Of a DNA stretch of 64,000 nt, positions 45,951 through 56,300 are shown piece after piece. The stretch is taken from the NCBI GenBank assembly GCA_963699345.1, contig CAVOTL010000003.1, forward strand, positions 1 through 64,000. The letters are read 5' to 3'. Position 1 is the stretch's first letter. Each line of letters starts with the position of its first letter. Origin of the DNA: Bog-756 sp963699345 (lineage in GTDB: Bacteria; Actinomycetota; Acidimicrobiia; Acidimicrobiales; RAAP-2). The position numbers and the translations under genes are program-made. Below the pieces are notes generated by a model, which was not told the origin of the DNA, did no database searches, and worked only from the letters and a program-made list of their open reading frames with translations.

Positions 45951-46034
45951 GATGGATCCCCCTTGGGTGGGTGAGGTGTCGGGCGTCGCGGCGGTGCCGC
46001 GGGGCGGGACGGCGCCCGCTCAGGCGCCTCAGTA

Positions 46035-46048
46035 TAGAACCGGTTCTA
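46035..46048. promoter_or_regulatory. KstR-like operator 3 (perfect palindrome)
   Basis: TAGAACCGGTTCTA is a perfect 14-bp palindrome matching TNNAACNNGTTNNA exactly. It lies between the thiolase and FMN reductase starts. Confidence 0.65.
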
Positions 46049-46087
46049 CTCCCCCGCCTCCGGCCCGGGCGGCGCCGCCCGGCGGGC

Positions 46088-46110
46088 TATGATAGTTGCG
46101 TAGTCAACTA
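46088..46110. promoter_or_regulatory. TATGAT box overlapping TAGTTG/CAACTA operator
   Basis: TATGAT (46088-46093) is followed by an inverted repeat TAGTTG-N6-CAACTA (46093-46110). The operator covers the expected transcription start for the FMN reductase gene 22 bp downstream. The layout suits a MarR- or HxlR-type repressor, whose gene is not adjacent. Confidence 0.55.
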
Positions 46111-46132
46111 ACCGAGCGCCCAGGAGTCCCCC

Positions 46133-46714
46133 GTGTCCAAGCCCACCCTCCAGATCATCATCGCCAGCACCCGGCCCGGTCGCGTCGGCCTCCCCGTGGC
46201 CCGGTGGTTCGAACAGGTGGCCGTGGCCGACGGCCGGTTCGCGATCGAGGTCGCCGACCTGGCCGAGGTGGCCCTCCCCCTCCTGGACGAGCCCAACCAC
46301 CCCGTCGCCGGGCAGTACACCCATGCGCACACGCTGGCCTGGTCGGAGACGATCCGCGGTTCCGACGCCTTCGTGATCGTGCACCCCGAGTACAACCACA
46401 GCTTCAACGCCGCCATCAAGAACGCCCTCGACTACCTCCACGTCGAGTGGAACTACAAGCCCGTCGGCTTCGTCAGCTACGGCGGGGTGTCGGCCGGCGT
46501 GCGCGCCCTCACCGCGCTGAAGCCGGTGGTGGCGGCGCTGCGGATGTCGCCGACCGTCGAGGCCGTCAACATCCCCTTCGTGGGCCAGTTCATCGATGAC
46601 GACGGCCGGTTCGTCCCGAACGAGCAGCTCGAGATGGGGGCGGCGGGCATGCTCGCCGAGATGGACAGGCTGGAGCAGGCGCTGCGCCCGGTTCGCGAGG
46701 CCTCGAAGGTCTGA
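46133..46714 (+). CDS. NADPH-dependent FMN reductase
   Basis: A 193-residue flavodoxin-like reductase: ASTRPGRVGLPVARW (FMN phosphate loop), VHPEYNHSFNAAIKNALDYL and FVSYGGVSAGVRA. It reduces flavins or quinones using NAD(P)H and is often induced by redox-active compounds. GTG start. The upstream operator suggests an inducible gene. Confidence 0.9.
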   Translation: MSKPTLQIIIASTRPGRVGLPVARWFEQVAVADGRFAIEVADLAEVALPLLDEPNHPVAGQYTHAHTLAWSETIRGSDAFVIVHPEYNHSFNAAIKNALDYLHVEWNYKPVGFVSYGGVSAGVRALTALKPVVAALRMSPTVEAVNIPFVGQFIDDDGRFVPNEQLEMGAAGMLAEMDRLEQALRPVREASKV

Positions 46715-46800
46715 CCCGGACCGGGGTACCCTTCTCCGGAGTCCCGGACGGCAGTCCGGACCGTTCGGGGCCGTCACCCAGTCACGATGAGGACCACCAG

Positions 46801-47974
46801 GTGAGCCATCCCACTCCCGCCGTCCGACGCCCGGTCGACCTGACCGTGGTCGCCGTGCCCGGCTACTTCGCGGCCATGGGCCTCGAGTACCGGCGGCAAC
46901 GCCGTCGACAGCGCGGCGGGGGGCCCGCCCACCGCCGGCGACTACGAGACACGGGACTCCCTCGCCAGTCTGTCGATGGGGGCCCTCAGCCTGTTGGCTC
47001 CCCTCGTCATGCCGAAGCTCCTGGCCCCGGTCACCCGGGGCCGGGGTCGCTACGCCAAGGTGCTGGTCGGGGCCGCGGTCGGAGCGGCGGCGGTGACGAC
47101 CGTGGCGGACGTCCTGGCCCGGCGGTCCGAACGACTGGACGCCGGGGCACCCCCTGCGCCCGGGGCGGTCGCCGCGCCCCCGCCGGCCGCCCGCTCGGCG
47201 GCCCGGAAGGTGGCGTCGATCGGCGGGGTGGCCACCGTGGCCCTGGGCGGTGTGGCCGCCACCTCGGCGTGGGCGGCGGCCCTCACCCCCGGGCGGCTGT
47301 GGGAGCGTCGCCTCGTCCGCTCCCTCGGCACCGGACCGCTGTCCCTGGCCGCCGCCATCATCGGTTGGGACTTCCTCTACTACTGGAACCACCGCTTCAT
47401 GCACACGAGCCGGTACATGTGGGCGGTCCACGAAGTCCACCACTCCAGTGAGCGCTACAACCTGTCCACCGCCCTCCGTCAACCGGTGGCCGACGCCCTC
47501 GGCACCTCGATCCCCTACGGCCTGCTCTGCCTGTTCGGGATCCCACCGGACGCCGTGGCCACCGCCCGGGGCGTCAATCTCATCTACCAGTTCTGGGTCC
47601 ACACGGAGGCGGTCGACCGCATCGGCCGGGCCGAGTCGACCTTCAACTCACCGTCCCACCACCGCGTCCACCACGGCTCGAACCGGCAGTACCTCGACCG
47701 CAACCACGGGGGCATCCTGATCATCTGGGACCGCATGTTCGGAACGTTCGAACCCGAGGACGAGCCGGTCGTCTACGGACTCACGAAGAACATCCACACG
47801 TTCCACCCGGCCCGCATCGTCGGCCACGAGTACGTCGACATGGCCCGGGACCTCGCCTCCTCCACCGGGTGGGTCGAGCGGCTCTCCTACGTCTTCCGGG
47901 GCCCGGGGTGGGCGATGCGCCACCGGCCGCCGGCCGCCATCGGGACCGCCGACGTCGTCGGGGCCGCCGCCTGA
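46801..47974 (+). CDS. Sterol desaturase/fatty acid hydroxylase (one frameshift)
   Basis: Membrane di-iron enzyme. The three His boxes are HRFMH, HEVHH and HHRVHH. The short N-terminal part (VSHPTPAVRRPVDLTVVAVPG) is in another frame. Removing one base near 46905-46908 (GTCGACAG) gives 1173 nt, 390 residues and joins EYRRQRR to SAAGGPPTAGDYETRDSLAS. GTG 46801 has GAGG upstream; a five-codon frame (MRTTR) ends by overlapping it. It probably hydroxylates or desaturates a lipid or carotenoid-like chain. Confidence 0.85.
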
Positions 47975-48037
47975 CACGGGACGGGGCCGACCGACGGATC
48001 CGGTCCACGCCGTACCGCTCGAACGAAAGGGGGCCCC

Positions 48038-48448
48038 GTGCCCGCTGAAGGGACCCAGGAACAACCGTGGGAGTTGACGACGCCACCCGGCAGCTCCTCG
48101 TACACCATGTACCGGGACGAGGAGGCCGATCCACCCGTCCTCGTCTGCCAGGTGGGATCGACCCGCCTGACCTACGACGGGCGGGCGGTCGATGACCTTC
48201 ACGCGTGGCTCCTCGAGCAGGGTGACTGGATCCCGCTCGGCGCCACCGACGAGAAGAAGCCGCCGGCCGACGGCACCGTCGAGGCGTGGGGGCGATCGCC
48301 GCAGAACCCGATCGGTGGCTGGTACGGCCTCCGTCGGGGCTACCGGGGCCGGTTCGGCATGTACCTCCCGCCCCTCCTGGAGGAGCTCGGCCTGGCCGAG
48401 GTCACCCACGACGCCCGGAACAACTCCATGCGGGGCCTCCCCGGCTGA
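48038..48448 (+). CDS. Conserved hypothetical protein
   Basis: A 136-residue soluble protein with the core TMYRDEEADPPVLVCQVGST, DLHAWLLEQGDWIPLGATDE and GWYGLRRGYRGRFGMYLPPLLE. It looks compact and strand/helix mixed. It has the feel of a short actinobacterial family that I cannot name. GAAAGGGGG precedes the GTG start. A perfect hairpin begins just before its stop. Confidence 0.65.
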   Translation: MPAEGTQEQPWELTTPPGSSSYTMYRDEEADPPVLVCQVGSTRLTYDGRAVDDLHAWLLEQGDWIPLGATDEKKPPADGTVEAWGRSPQNPIGGWYGLRRGYRGRFGMYLPPLLEELGLAEVTHDARNNSMRGLPG

Positions 48449-48482
48449 CGTACTGCCGCCACCGGGGTGGCGGCAGTACGTC
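48447..48482 (+). terminator. Perfect 17-bp hairpin
   Basis: GACGTACTGCCGCCACC (48447-48463) pairs perfectly with 48466-48482 across a 2-nt gap. It begins inside the stop codon of the hypothetical gene and ends 71 bp before the USP ATG. It is probably a terminator; there is no T-tract. Confidence 0.65.
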
Positions 48483-48553
48483 CCGAAGATTTCACGCCAT
48501 TTTCGCGGTGGTCCGGCGTACCCTGGGTATGGGTTCGCCCGAGGGAGGCACCG

Positions 48554-49027
48554 ATGACCCCGAACCATCTCCTGCTCGCCATCGACCAGTCGGATGCCGG
48601 CGAGGCCGCCATCGACTTCACCATCGGCTACGCCGCACTGTCGGCGGCCGAGGTGACGGTCCTGCACATCCGCGAGCTGTCACCGATGCTGCGGGTGCCG
48701 CCCCTGGAGTCGGCCACCATGGCGCGCGAGCTGGTCGAGCGGTCGGTGGCGGCGTTGCGCGACGCGGGCATCGCCGCCACGGGACTCATCAGCACGGCCC
48801 GCGAGGATGCCGTGGCCCGGCGGATCGTCGACGTGGCCATCGAGGAGCGCTGCGCCGGGATCGTCCTCGGGTCCTTCCGGTCGCGGGGCTTCCACCGCCT
48901 CACCGGACGGGGCGCGCGCGAACGCGTGCTCCGTACGTCGCACCTCCCGGTGATCGTGGCCCCACCCGCCCTCAAGTACAGCCGCCGGACCCTGTCGGCG
49001 GCGCTCAGTCACGCCGGGAGGACCTGA
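48554..49027 (+). CDS. Universal stress protein
   Basis: A 157-residue single UspA domain: HLLLAIDQSDAGEAAIDFT start, the CAGIVLGSFRSRGFHRLTG glycine-rich ATP loop (G-x2-G-x9-G type, partly changed) and ERVLRTSHLPVIVA end. GAGGGAGG lies 5 nt before the ATG. Its tail overlaps fpg on the other strand by 23 bp. Confidence 0.88.
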   Translation: MTPNHLLLAIDQSDAGEAAIDFTIGYAALSAAEVTVLHIRELSPMLRVPPLESATMARELVERSVAALRDAGIAATGLISTAREDAVARRIVDVAIEERCAGIVLGSFRSRGFHRLTGRGARERVLRTSHLPVIVAPPALKYSRRTLSAALSHAGRT

Positions 49028-49949
49028 CCGGTCGGGGGGCGGTGGCGGCCGCTGCGGGGCGCACCGCCCCGGAGGCCGACGGACCGCCGGTCGGGGGCCG
49101 CCGCCGACGGGGGGCGATCTGGCACGAGGGGCAGACGTGGGTCCCCCGGCCCCCCACCGTGCTCTTGAGGATGGGGGTGCCACACCGGGGACACGGCTGT
49201 CCCGTCCGCCCGTAGACGGCGGCCACCTCGAGGTAGCCGCCGCGCTGGCCACGGGAGTCGACGTAATCCCGGAGGGTGGAGCCGCCGCGGACCACGCCCT
49301 CGGTCAGGACGGCGACGATCCCGGCGTGCAGCGCCCGGACGGCCGGCGCCCGCAGCGTCCCCGACCGTCGTTCAGGATGGAGCCCCGCGTGCCACAGCGC
49401 CTCGTCGGCGTAGATGTTCCCGATCCCGGCCACCACCCCCTGGTCGAGCAGCGCCGACTTGACCCGTAGGCCCGGATGGCCGCGCAGCCCGGCGGCCAAC
49501 GCGCCCGGGTCGAAGCGGGCGTCGAGCGGCTCAGGGCCCATCCGGGCCAACAGCGGATCCCCGGGCACGTCGACCGTGGGCAGCACCACGATCCGCCCGA
49601 ACTTGCGGTGGTCGTTGAAGACCAGCCGGGACCCGTCGTCGAGATCGAGGACCACCCGGGTCGCCGAGGTGTCGAGGACCGATCCGCCGTCCGCCGGCGC
49701 CGGCTCGAGGAGCAGCTGTCCGGTCATGCGCAGGTGGACCAGGACGGTCAGGCCCCCCTCCAGGTCGACACCCAGCACCTTGCCGCGCCGCCACGCCCGC
49801 GTCACGGGCCGGCCCACCACCGCGTCCGGTTCCACACCACGGCCGGACAGGCTCTTCGACCAGCGGGACTCGACGGCCGTCACCGACCGGCCCGGCAGGG
49901 ACGCGTCGAGCTGTCGCCGGATGGTCTCGACCTCGGGGAGCTCCGGCAC
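49005..49949 (-). CDS. mutM: Formamidopyrimidine-DNA glycosylase
   Basis: A 314-residue bifunctional glycosylase/lyase that excises 8-oxoguanine. The catalytic proline N-terminus is PELPEVETIRRQL, the lysine is in RRGKVLGVDL, the helix-two-turn-helix is GIGNIYADEALWHA, and the C-terminal zinc finger is PCPRCGTPILKS...THVCPSCQ. A 40-residue Arg/Pro/Ala tail follows. GTG start. It acts with MutY (18.5 kb) in 8-oxoG repair. Confidence 0.93.
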   Translation of the reverse strand: MPELPEVETIRRQLDASLPGRSVTAVESRWSKSLSGRGVEPDAVVGRPVTRAWRRGKVLGVDLEGGLTVLVHLRMTGQLLLEPAPADGGSVLDTSATRVVLDLDDGSRLVFNDHRKFGRIVVLPTVDVPGDPLLARMGPEPLDARFDPGALAAGLRGHPGLRVKSALLDQGVVAGIGNIYADEALWHAGLHPERRSGTLRAPAVRALHAGIVAVLTEGVVRGGSTLRDYVDSRGQRGGYLEVAAVYGRTGQPCPRCGTPILKSTVGGRGTHVCPSCQIAPRRRRPPTGGPSASGAVRPAAAATAPRPVRSSRRD

Positions 49950-49977
49950 CGCCCAGTGGCTCCGGACCCGGAACCGC

Positions 49978-50346
49978 TCAGGCGTGGGCGGTCAGGAAGG
50001 GGGCGATGCGGTCCTTGGGCCGGCCGATGACCGCGACCCCGTCGGCCACGAGCAACGGGCGCTGCAGCATCTCGGGGTGGGCGGCCAGGACCTCGGCCAC
50101 CTGCTCGGCCGTCGCCACGTCGGCATCGGTGAGCCCCAACGCCGCGAAGGTGGCGTCCCGGCGCACCAGCGCGGTCGGCTCGTCCTCCAGGATGTCCAGG
50201 AGTCCGGTCAGCTCCTCGAGCGAGGGACGCTGCGCCTTCAGCTTGTAGCGACGGATGTCGACGTCGACACCGAGCTCCTCGGCACACTCGGTGGCGGCCC
50301 GGGAGCTCGAGCAGTTGGGATCGTGGAAGATGGTGATGGCGGCCAT
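49978..50346 (-). CDS. ArsC/Spx-family thioredoxin-fold protein
   Basis: A 122-residue protein with the ArsC active site ITIFHDPNCSSSRAA (Cys in CSSSR) and the late RPLLVADGVAVIGRPKDRI block with the conserved Arg. It resembles the glutaredoxin-dependent arsenate reductase family, but the same group includes proteins with other roles, and no ars genes are adjacent. It lies 28 bp upstream of fpg on the same strand. Confidence 0.87.
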   Translation of the reverse strand: MAAITIFHDPNCSSSRAATECAEELGVDVDIRRYKLKAQRPSLEELTGLLDILEDEPTALVRRDATFAALGLTDADVATAEQVAEVLAAHPEMLQRPLLVADGVAVIGRPKDRIAPFLTAHA

Positions 50347-50397
50347 TCCGGGGAACCTACCGCCATCGCGGGCCGGCCCGCGCCGACGGGCGGGTGA

Positions 50398-53300
50398 CTA
50401 GATGTCGGCCATCGCCACCATCGGCGAATTGAGCGTCTCGTTGCCGGTCGATCCGTCGAAGATGGCGTCACCGAAGGCGAACACCCCGCCGTCCGCCGCC
50501 ACCAGCCAGTATCCGCCGCCGTCGGTGGTGGACGCCGTTCCCACGATCGGCGAGACCAGGTACTTGCCGGCCATGGACCCGTGGAATTGGGCGTCGCCGT
50601 AGTTGAAGACCGCCCCGTCCGCCGCCGCCAGCCAGTAACCGGCGCCCGACGGGGTCGGGGCCAGCCCCACGATCGGGCTGGTCGAGTCCGGCGGGCCGGC
50701 GCCGGCGAAGGTCGCGTCGCCGAAGGCGAACACGCCGCCGTCGGCGGCCACCAGGAAGTAGCCCAGACCGTCGTCGGTGGCCACCATGCCGACGATGGGC
50801 GAGTTGAGGTGGAGGTTGCCGGTCGAGCCGTAGAACTTGGCGTCGCCGTAGTTGAAGACACCTCCGTCTGCCGCCACGAGCCAGTAGCCCTTGCCGTCCC
50901 GGGTGGGCTGCATGCCCACGACCGGCTGGTTGAGGTGCTGGTTCCCCATGGAGCCGTAGAAGCCGGCGTCCCCGAAGGCGAATACGCCGCCGTCGGTGGC
51001 CACGAGCCAGTAGCCCCCGGCGTCCGCCGTCCCGGCGATGCCCACGACGGGGCGGTTGAGCGGTTTGTCACCCATGGAGCCGTAGAAGCCGGCGTCGCCG
51101 AAGGCGAACACGCCACCGTCCCGGGCAGCCGTCCAGTAGCCGTGACGGATCTGCTGGGTGACGGCTCCCTGGGTGCTGGCGTAACTGGCGTCACCGCTGT
51201 AGACGGCGACGATCCGCTGGACCGGCGTGGTCGGCGGGATCGTGGTGCAGGTGGCCGTGGTCGACCCGCCGCTGGTCGTGACCGGGGCGGCGGCACACAG
51301 GACAGCGCCCGAGGTGGTGTCGACGAATTCGACGGCCCCGGTCGGGATGGGGAAGCCGGATGCGGGGGGGAGAGGGTGGCGGTGAAGGTCACCGGCCGGC
51401 CCGGCAGCGAGGGGTTCAGCGACGAGGTGACGGCCACCGTGACGATCGCCTCGGTGATGGTGAGCGTGGCCGTCACCGACACCGATGTCGTGTAGTGGTC
51501 GTCACCGCTGTAGGTGGCCGTCAGGGCGTGGGACCCCACCGGCAGGACGACGGGCGCCGGATGGCAGGTCGTGGCCGGCAGGGTGACCGTGCAGACGGTG
51601 ACGGGGGATCCGCCGACCACACTGCTGACCGTGACGGTGCCGGTGGGCGCCGGGGCGCCGGGGCCGGCCGAGTACGGCGTGACGGCGGTGGTGATGGTGA
51701 CCGACGCCTCGTCGTCGAGGGCCACCGAGGACGGCGACACCGCGGTGATGGCCGTCGTGGTCGAGTCGCTCGTGACGGTCAGGGCGTCCGGGGAGACCGC
51801 CGTCGAGGTCGTGAAGTTGCCGTCCTCCGGTGTGTAGGTGAGGTGGAGATCGTAGGACCCCGGCGCGATCGTCACGGTGCCCGCCGTGCACGACCCCGTC
51901 GAGGGGTCGCCGCTCGCTCCCGCGGCCAGCGTGACGGTGCACAGCGTGGTGGCGGCCTGGGTACTCCGGTCGACCGCGGTGACGACGACCGTGCCGGTGG
52001 GACTTCCGAGGTACTCGGGGGCCACGCTGACGGACAGGGTCGGCCCGGCGGTGCCGAAGGACACCGTGGTCGGTGTCACGCCCACCAGGTCCGTCGTGGT
52101 GGTGGCCGCGTCGACGAGCAGGGCGGCGGGTGCGGAGTCGTCGGAGGCCGCGAAGTTGGTGTCGCCGGAGTACGTCGCCGTCACCGGGTAGGCGGTGGAC
52201 GAGGCGTCGAGGGCGGTGTCGGCCGGCGTGCAGGTGGCGGATCCGTCCGACAGGGTGCCCGTGCACAGCGGGGTGCCGTCCGAGCTGAAGGTCACCGAAC
52301 CCATGGGCACGCCGTCACCCGCCGGGGTGACGGTGGCCGACAGGTCGACCGAACTCTCGTTGCCGTAGGTGGCCACGGCGCTCGCCGACGTGAGCAGGGT
52401 GGACGTGGTCGCCCGCGTCACGGTGAGGGCGGCCGGGGCGGTCCCCGACGAGGCCATGAAGCTGTCGTCGCCGCTGTACGCGGCGGTGATGTCGTAGGGG
52501 GTCGTGGAAGCCGTCAGGAGGGTCGACGGCAGGGTGCAGGAGGCGGTGCTCACTCCCACCAGGGTGGTCACGGGGGCCGTGCACAGCGTCGTGGTCGTGC
52601 CGTCGACCAGGGCCGTGAAGGTGACCGTCCCGGTGGGCGTCCCGGCGGCGGCCGGAAAGACCTGGGCCGACAGCTGGACGGTTCCGGTCGATCCGTAGGG
52701 GGCGGTGGCCGGCGAGACCGCCCCCACCGTCGTCGTGCCGGCCTTCGTCACCGTGAGCGCCGCGGGAGCGGTCCCCGTCGATCCGATGACGTCGGCGTCG
52801 CCCGAATAGGCGGCTGTCAGATCGTAGGGACCGCCGACCGGCAGCGCGAGCGCCGATGTCGCGCAGGTGCCGGTCCCCGACGACAGCGCGGTCAGGGAGA
52901 CCGTGCACAGGACGGTGGACCCCGAGCTGACCGTCACGGACCCCGTGGGGGTGCCGCCGAACTGGGGGGTGACGGTGACCGCGAAGGTCGCACCGTCTTC
53001 GCTGCCGTAGGCGACCGAGGACGGTGCGACGGAGACGGCCGTCGTGCTGGTGGCCTGGGTGACGGTGATGACCCCCGGGGTGGTGGCGGTCGAGGCGGTG
53101 AAGTCGGCGTCACCGGAGTACGTGGCGGTGACGGCGTGGGTTCCGACGCGGTAGCTGGACGCCGGCCGGGGTGGTGCAGGTGTCGGTGGGCAGCGTCACC
53201 GAGCACAGGACGGTCGTGCCCGACCGTGAAGATGACCTGCCGGTGGGGGTGCCGGCGAACTGGGGGGTGACCGTGGCGGTGAGGACCGCGGAGGAGAGGT

Positions 53301-56300
53301 CCCCGTAGGTGACGGTCGACGGTGCCGCCACGACCGAGGGCGTGGTCGACGCCTTCGTGACGGTCAGCGACACCGGGGTGGACGTCGATCCGGTGTAGGC
53401 ACTGTCGCCCGAGTACGTGGCGGAGAAGAAGTAGGGACCCCCGACGGAGAAGTCGGTGTCGCCCGGGCTGCAGGTGCCGGCGCCGCCCGACAGGGTGATC
53501 ACGCAGACCGTGGTGCCCGGAGTCGCTGACGGCGACCGTCCCGGTCGGGGTCCCGGCCCCGGTGTGGGCGACGGTCACCGAGATGACGGCTGTCGACTCG
53601 TTCCCGTAGGTCACCGACGGGGGAGACAGGACGGCGATGGTCGAGGTCGAGTTGGAGGTGACGGTGAGGTTCTGCGATGTCGACGTCGACGTGGTGAAGT
53701 TCCCGTCGCCCGAGTACACGGCGATCACCGAGTAGGGCGACGGGGAGGTGGCGAGGGCGGTGCCGGTCCCCACGCAGGTGGTGGACGGCAGGTCGATGGT
53801 GCAGAGCGTGACCGGACTACCCGCGACGTAGGCGATCACCGCGACGGTACCGGTCGGGGTGCCGGAGGTGGTGGGGCTGACCGCCGCGGTGAAGGTCGGG
53901 CTGATGCCGTACTGGACCGTCGAGGCCGACAGCACGAGCGACGTGGCGGTCGTGGCCGGGGTGACGGTCAGGGCACCCGGATCGGAGCCGGACGAACGCA
54001 GGAAGTTGGCGTCCCCCGAGTAGCTGGCGGACAGGTCGTAGCGGGTCCCGGCGGGCAGCAGCGGTGTCGGCCGGGGTGCAGCTGGTGGTGGGCAGGGTGA
54101 TGGTGCAGAGGGTGACCGGCGTCCCCCCTCCCGTGGCGCGGCCGAGACCGTCACCGTCCCGGTCGGCGTCCCGGCAAAGGCCGGCACGACCGCCACCGTG
54201 ATCCGGGCGCTGTGCTCACTGCCGTAGATCACGCCGGCCGGGACCACCGAGACGCCCGTCGTGGTGGCGGCCTGGACGACGGCCAGGTTGACCGGGGGCG
54301 TCGAACTCACCGAGCCCGAGTAGTCCGCGTCACCGGCGTAGGTGGCGACGACGGGTTGGTGGAGGACACGGGGAGCAGGGTGGGCGAGCTGACGGCGCAG
54401 CTCCCGACTCCCCCGACCAGGGTGGCGGTGCACAGGGTGGTGGTGCCCGTGACGATGTCCACGACGCCGGTGGGGGCGGGTACCGCGGACCCGAAGGAGA
54501 CGCCGTAGGTGACGGAGGACTCGTTGCCGTACGCCGCGGACGTGCCCGATGGCGTCGATCGTGAGGGTCAGGGCGGCGGCCGGCGCCTGGGTCACGGTGA
54601 GGGTTGCGCCGCGGTGCCGCTCGACGCGGTGAAATTCGGGTCGCCCGGGTAGGACGCGGTGAGGGTGTAGGTGCCCGGGCTCAGCCCGATGGCCGAGGCT
54701 CGGGGAGCAGGTGTGCGTCCCGGTGGCCGACGCGGCGGACAATGGGCACAGCGGGGTGGTGACGGTGGTGGCGTCGTTGGTGGCCGTCACCGTCACGGAA
54801 CCGGAGGGGGAACCGGCCGCCACCGGGGCGACGGTGACGAAGGGGTGAAGGTGAGCGGCGTCTCCTGCCCCACGACCACCGATCGTCGGGGTCTCGGTCG
54901 AGGGTGGTGGAGGTGACGGCGGGGACGACGGTCAGGGTCTGGGCCGACGAGAGCGAGCCGGTGAAGTTGGCGTCCCCGGAGTAGGCGGCGGTCAGGGAGT
55001 ACGGGCTGCCCGGCACGGAGAGTGCGGTGTCGGGCGGGCGAGCAGGATCCGACGTTGCCCGACCCCGAGACGAGGGTGATGGTGCAGAGCGTGATGGCGC
55101 CCGTGCGGATGGTGATCGATGCCGGTGGCGGTGCCGTAGGTGAAGCCCGGCGTGACGGTGGCCGTGATCGTCGTGGCCGACTCACCCCCGTAGGAGACCA
55201 CGCTGGTGGAGAGGACGAAGCCGGTCGTGGTCGGCGCCCGCACCACGGCCAGGTTCACGCTGGCGGTCGAACTCACGCTCCCCGAGTAGTTGACGTCACC
55301 GGTGTAGGTGGCGACGACCGGGTTGGTGGCCGAGACGGCGAGCAGGGTGGGTGAGGTGATGGCGCAGCTGCCCGCGCCGGCGGTCAGCGTCACGGTGCAG
55401 AGCGTGGTGGTGCCCGTCGCCACGGTCACCGTCCCGGTCGGGACCGGCGTGGCCGAGCCCAGAGTGACGCTGTAGACGACGGCGGACTCGTTGCCGTACG
55501 CCACCGAGGTCGCCGAGGGGGTGAGGCGCCAGCGTCAGCGAACTGGCCGAGGCCGGGAGTGACGGTCAGGGTGGCGGCCGTGGCGGACGATGCCGGTGAA
55601 GTTGGCGTCGCCGGCGTAGGAGGCGGTGAGGGAGTAGGTGCCCGTGGCCAGCACCGAGCCTGCGGCCGGGGAGCAGGGGTGGCCACCGGTCGGCCTGGGA
55701 GGCCGGCATCGTGCACAGGGCGGTCGACGGCCAGGGTCGCGGTGTTGGTGGCCGTGACGGTGACCGTCCCGGTGGGTTGGCCGGCGCTGGCGGGACGACC
55801 GGGGAGACGGTGGGGGTGAGCGTCGGCGAGGTCTCGTGACCGAGCGCGACCGACGTCGGGTTCACCGCCAGCGTGGTGGTGCTGGCCGCCGGGGAGACGG
55901 TGAGGAAACCGAAGGTGGACGAGGCCGAGAAGTTGGTGTCCCCGGCGTAGGTCGACACGACGATGTAGGACCCCACGGCCAACAGGGTCTGGGAGGAGAC
56001 GGCGCAGGTGGCGACTCCGCCGGCGTTCAGGGTGGCGGCGGCGCAGAGGGTGGTGGCGCCGGCGCTTGATGGCCACGGTGCCGGTCGGGGTGCCGGTGAA
56101 CTGCGGGCACCTCGGTGACCGTCACGGTGACTGGACGTCTCACTGCCGTAGGTGACGGTGCTCGGCGAGACGGTCATCGTCGCCGTGGTCGAGGCCTGGG
56201 ACACGGTGAGGTGGACCGTCTGGCTGGCCGGGGCCGAGAAGTTGGCGTCGACCCGAGTAGGCGGCGGTCAGCGAGTAGGCGGTACCCGAGGCGGCCAGGG

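Noticed and set aside
46787..46804. Five-codon leader peptide MRTTR before the sterol desaturase
   Set aside because: The overlap with the GTG is suggestive, but so short a frame is expected by chance and nothing else supports it.
51360..53270. 636-codon + strand frame over the Ig repeats (and similar frames at 57923-59809 and 59933-61627)
   Set aside because: Antisense shadows of the Ig repeats: Gly/Arg/Asp-rich, and regular only because the coding strand is repetitive.
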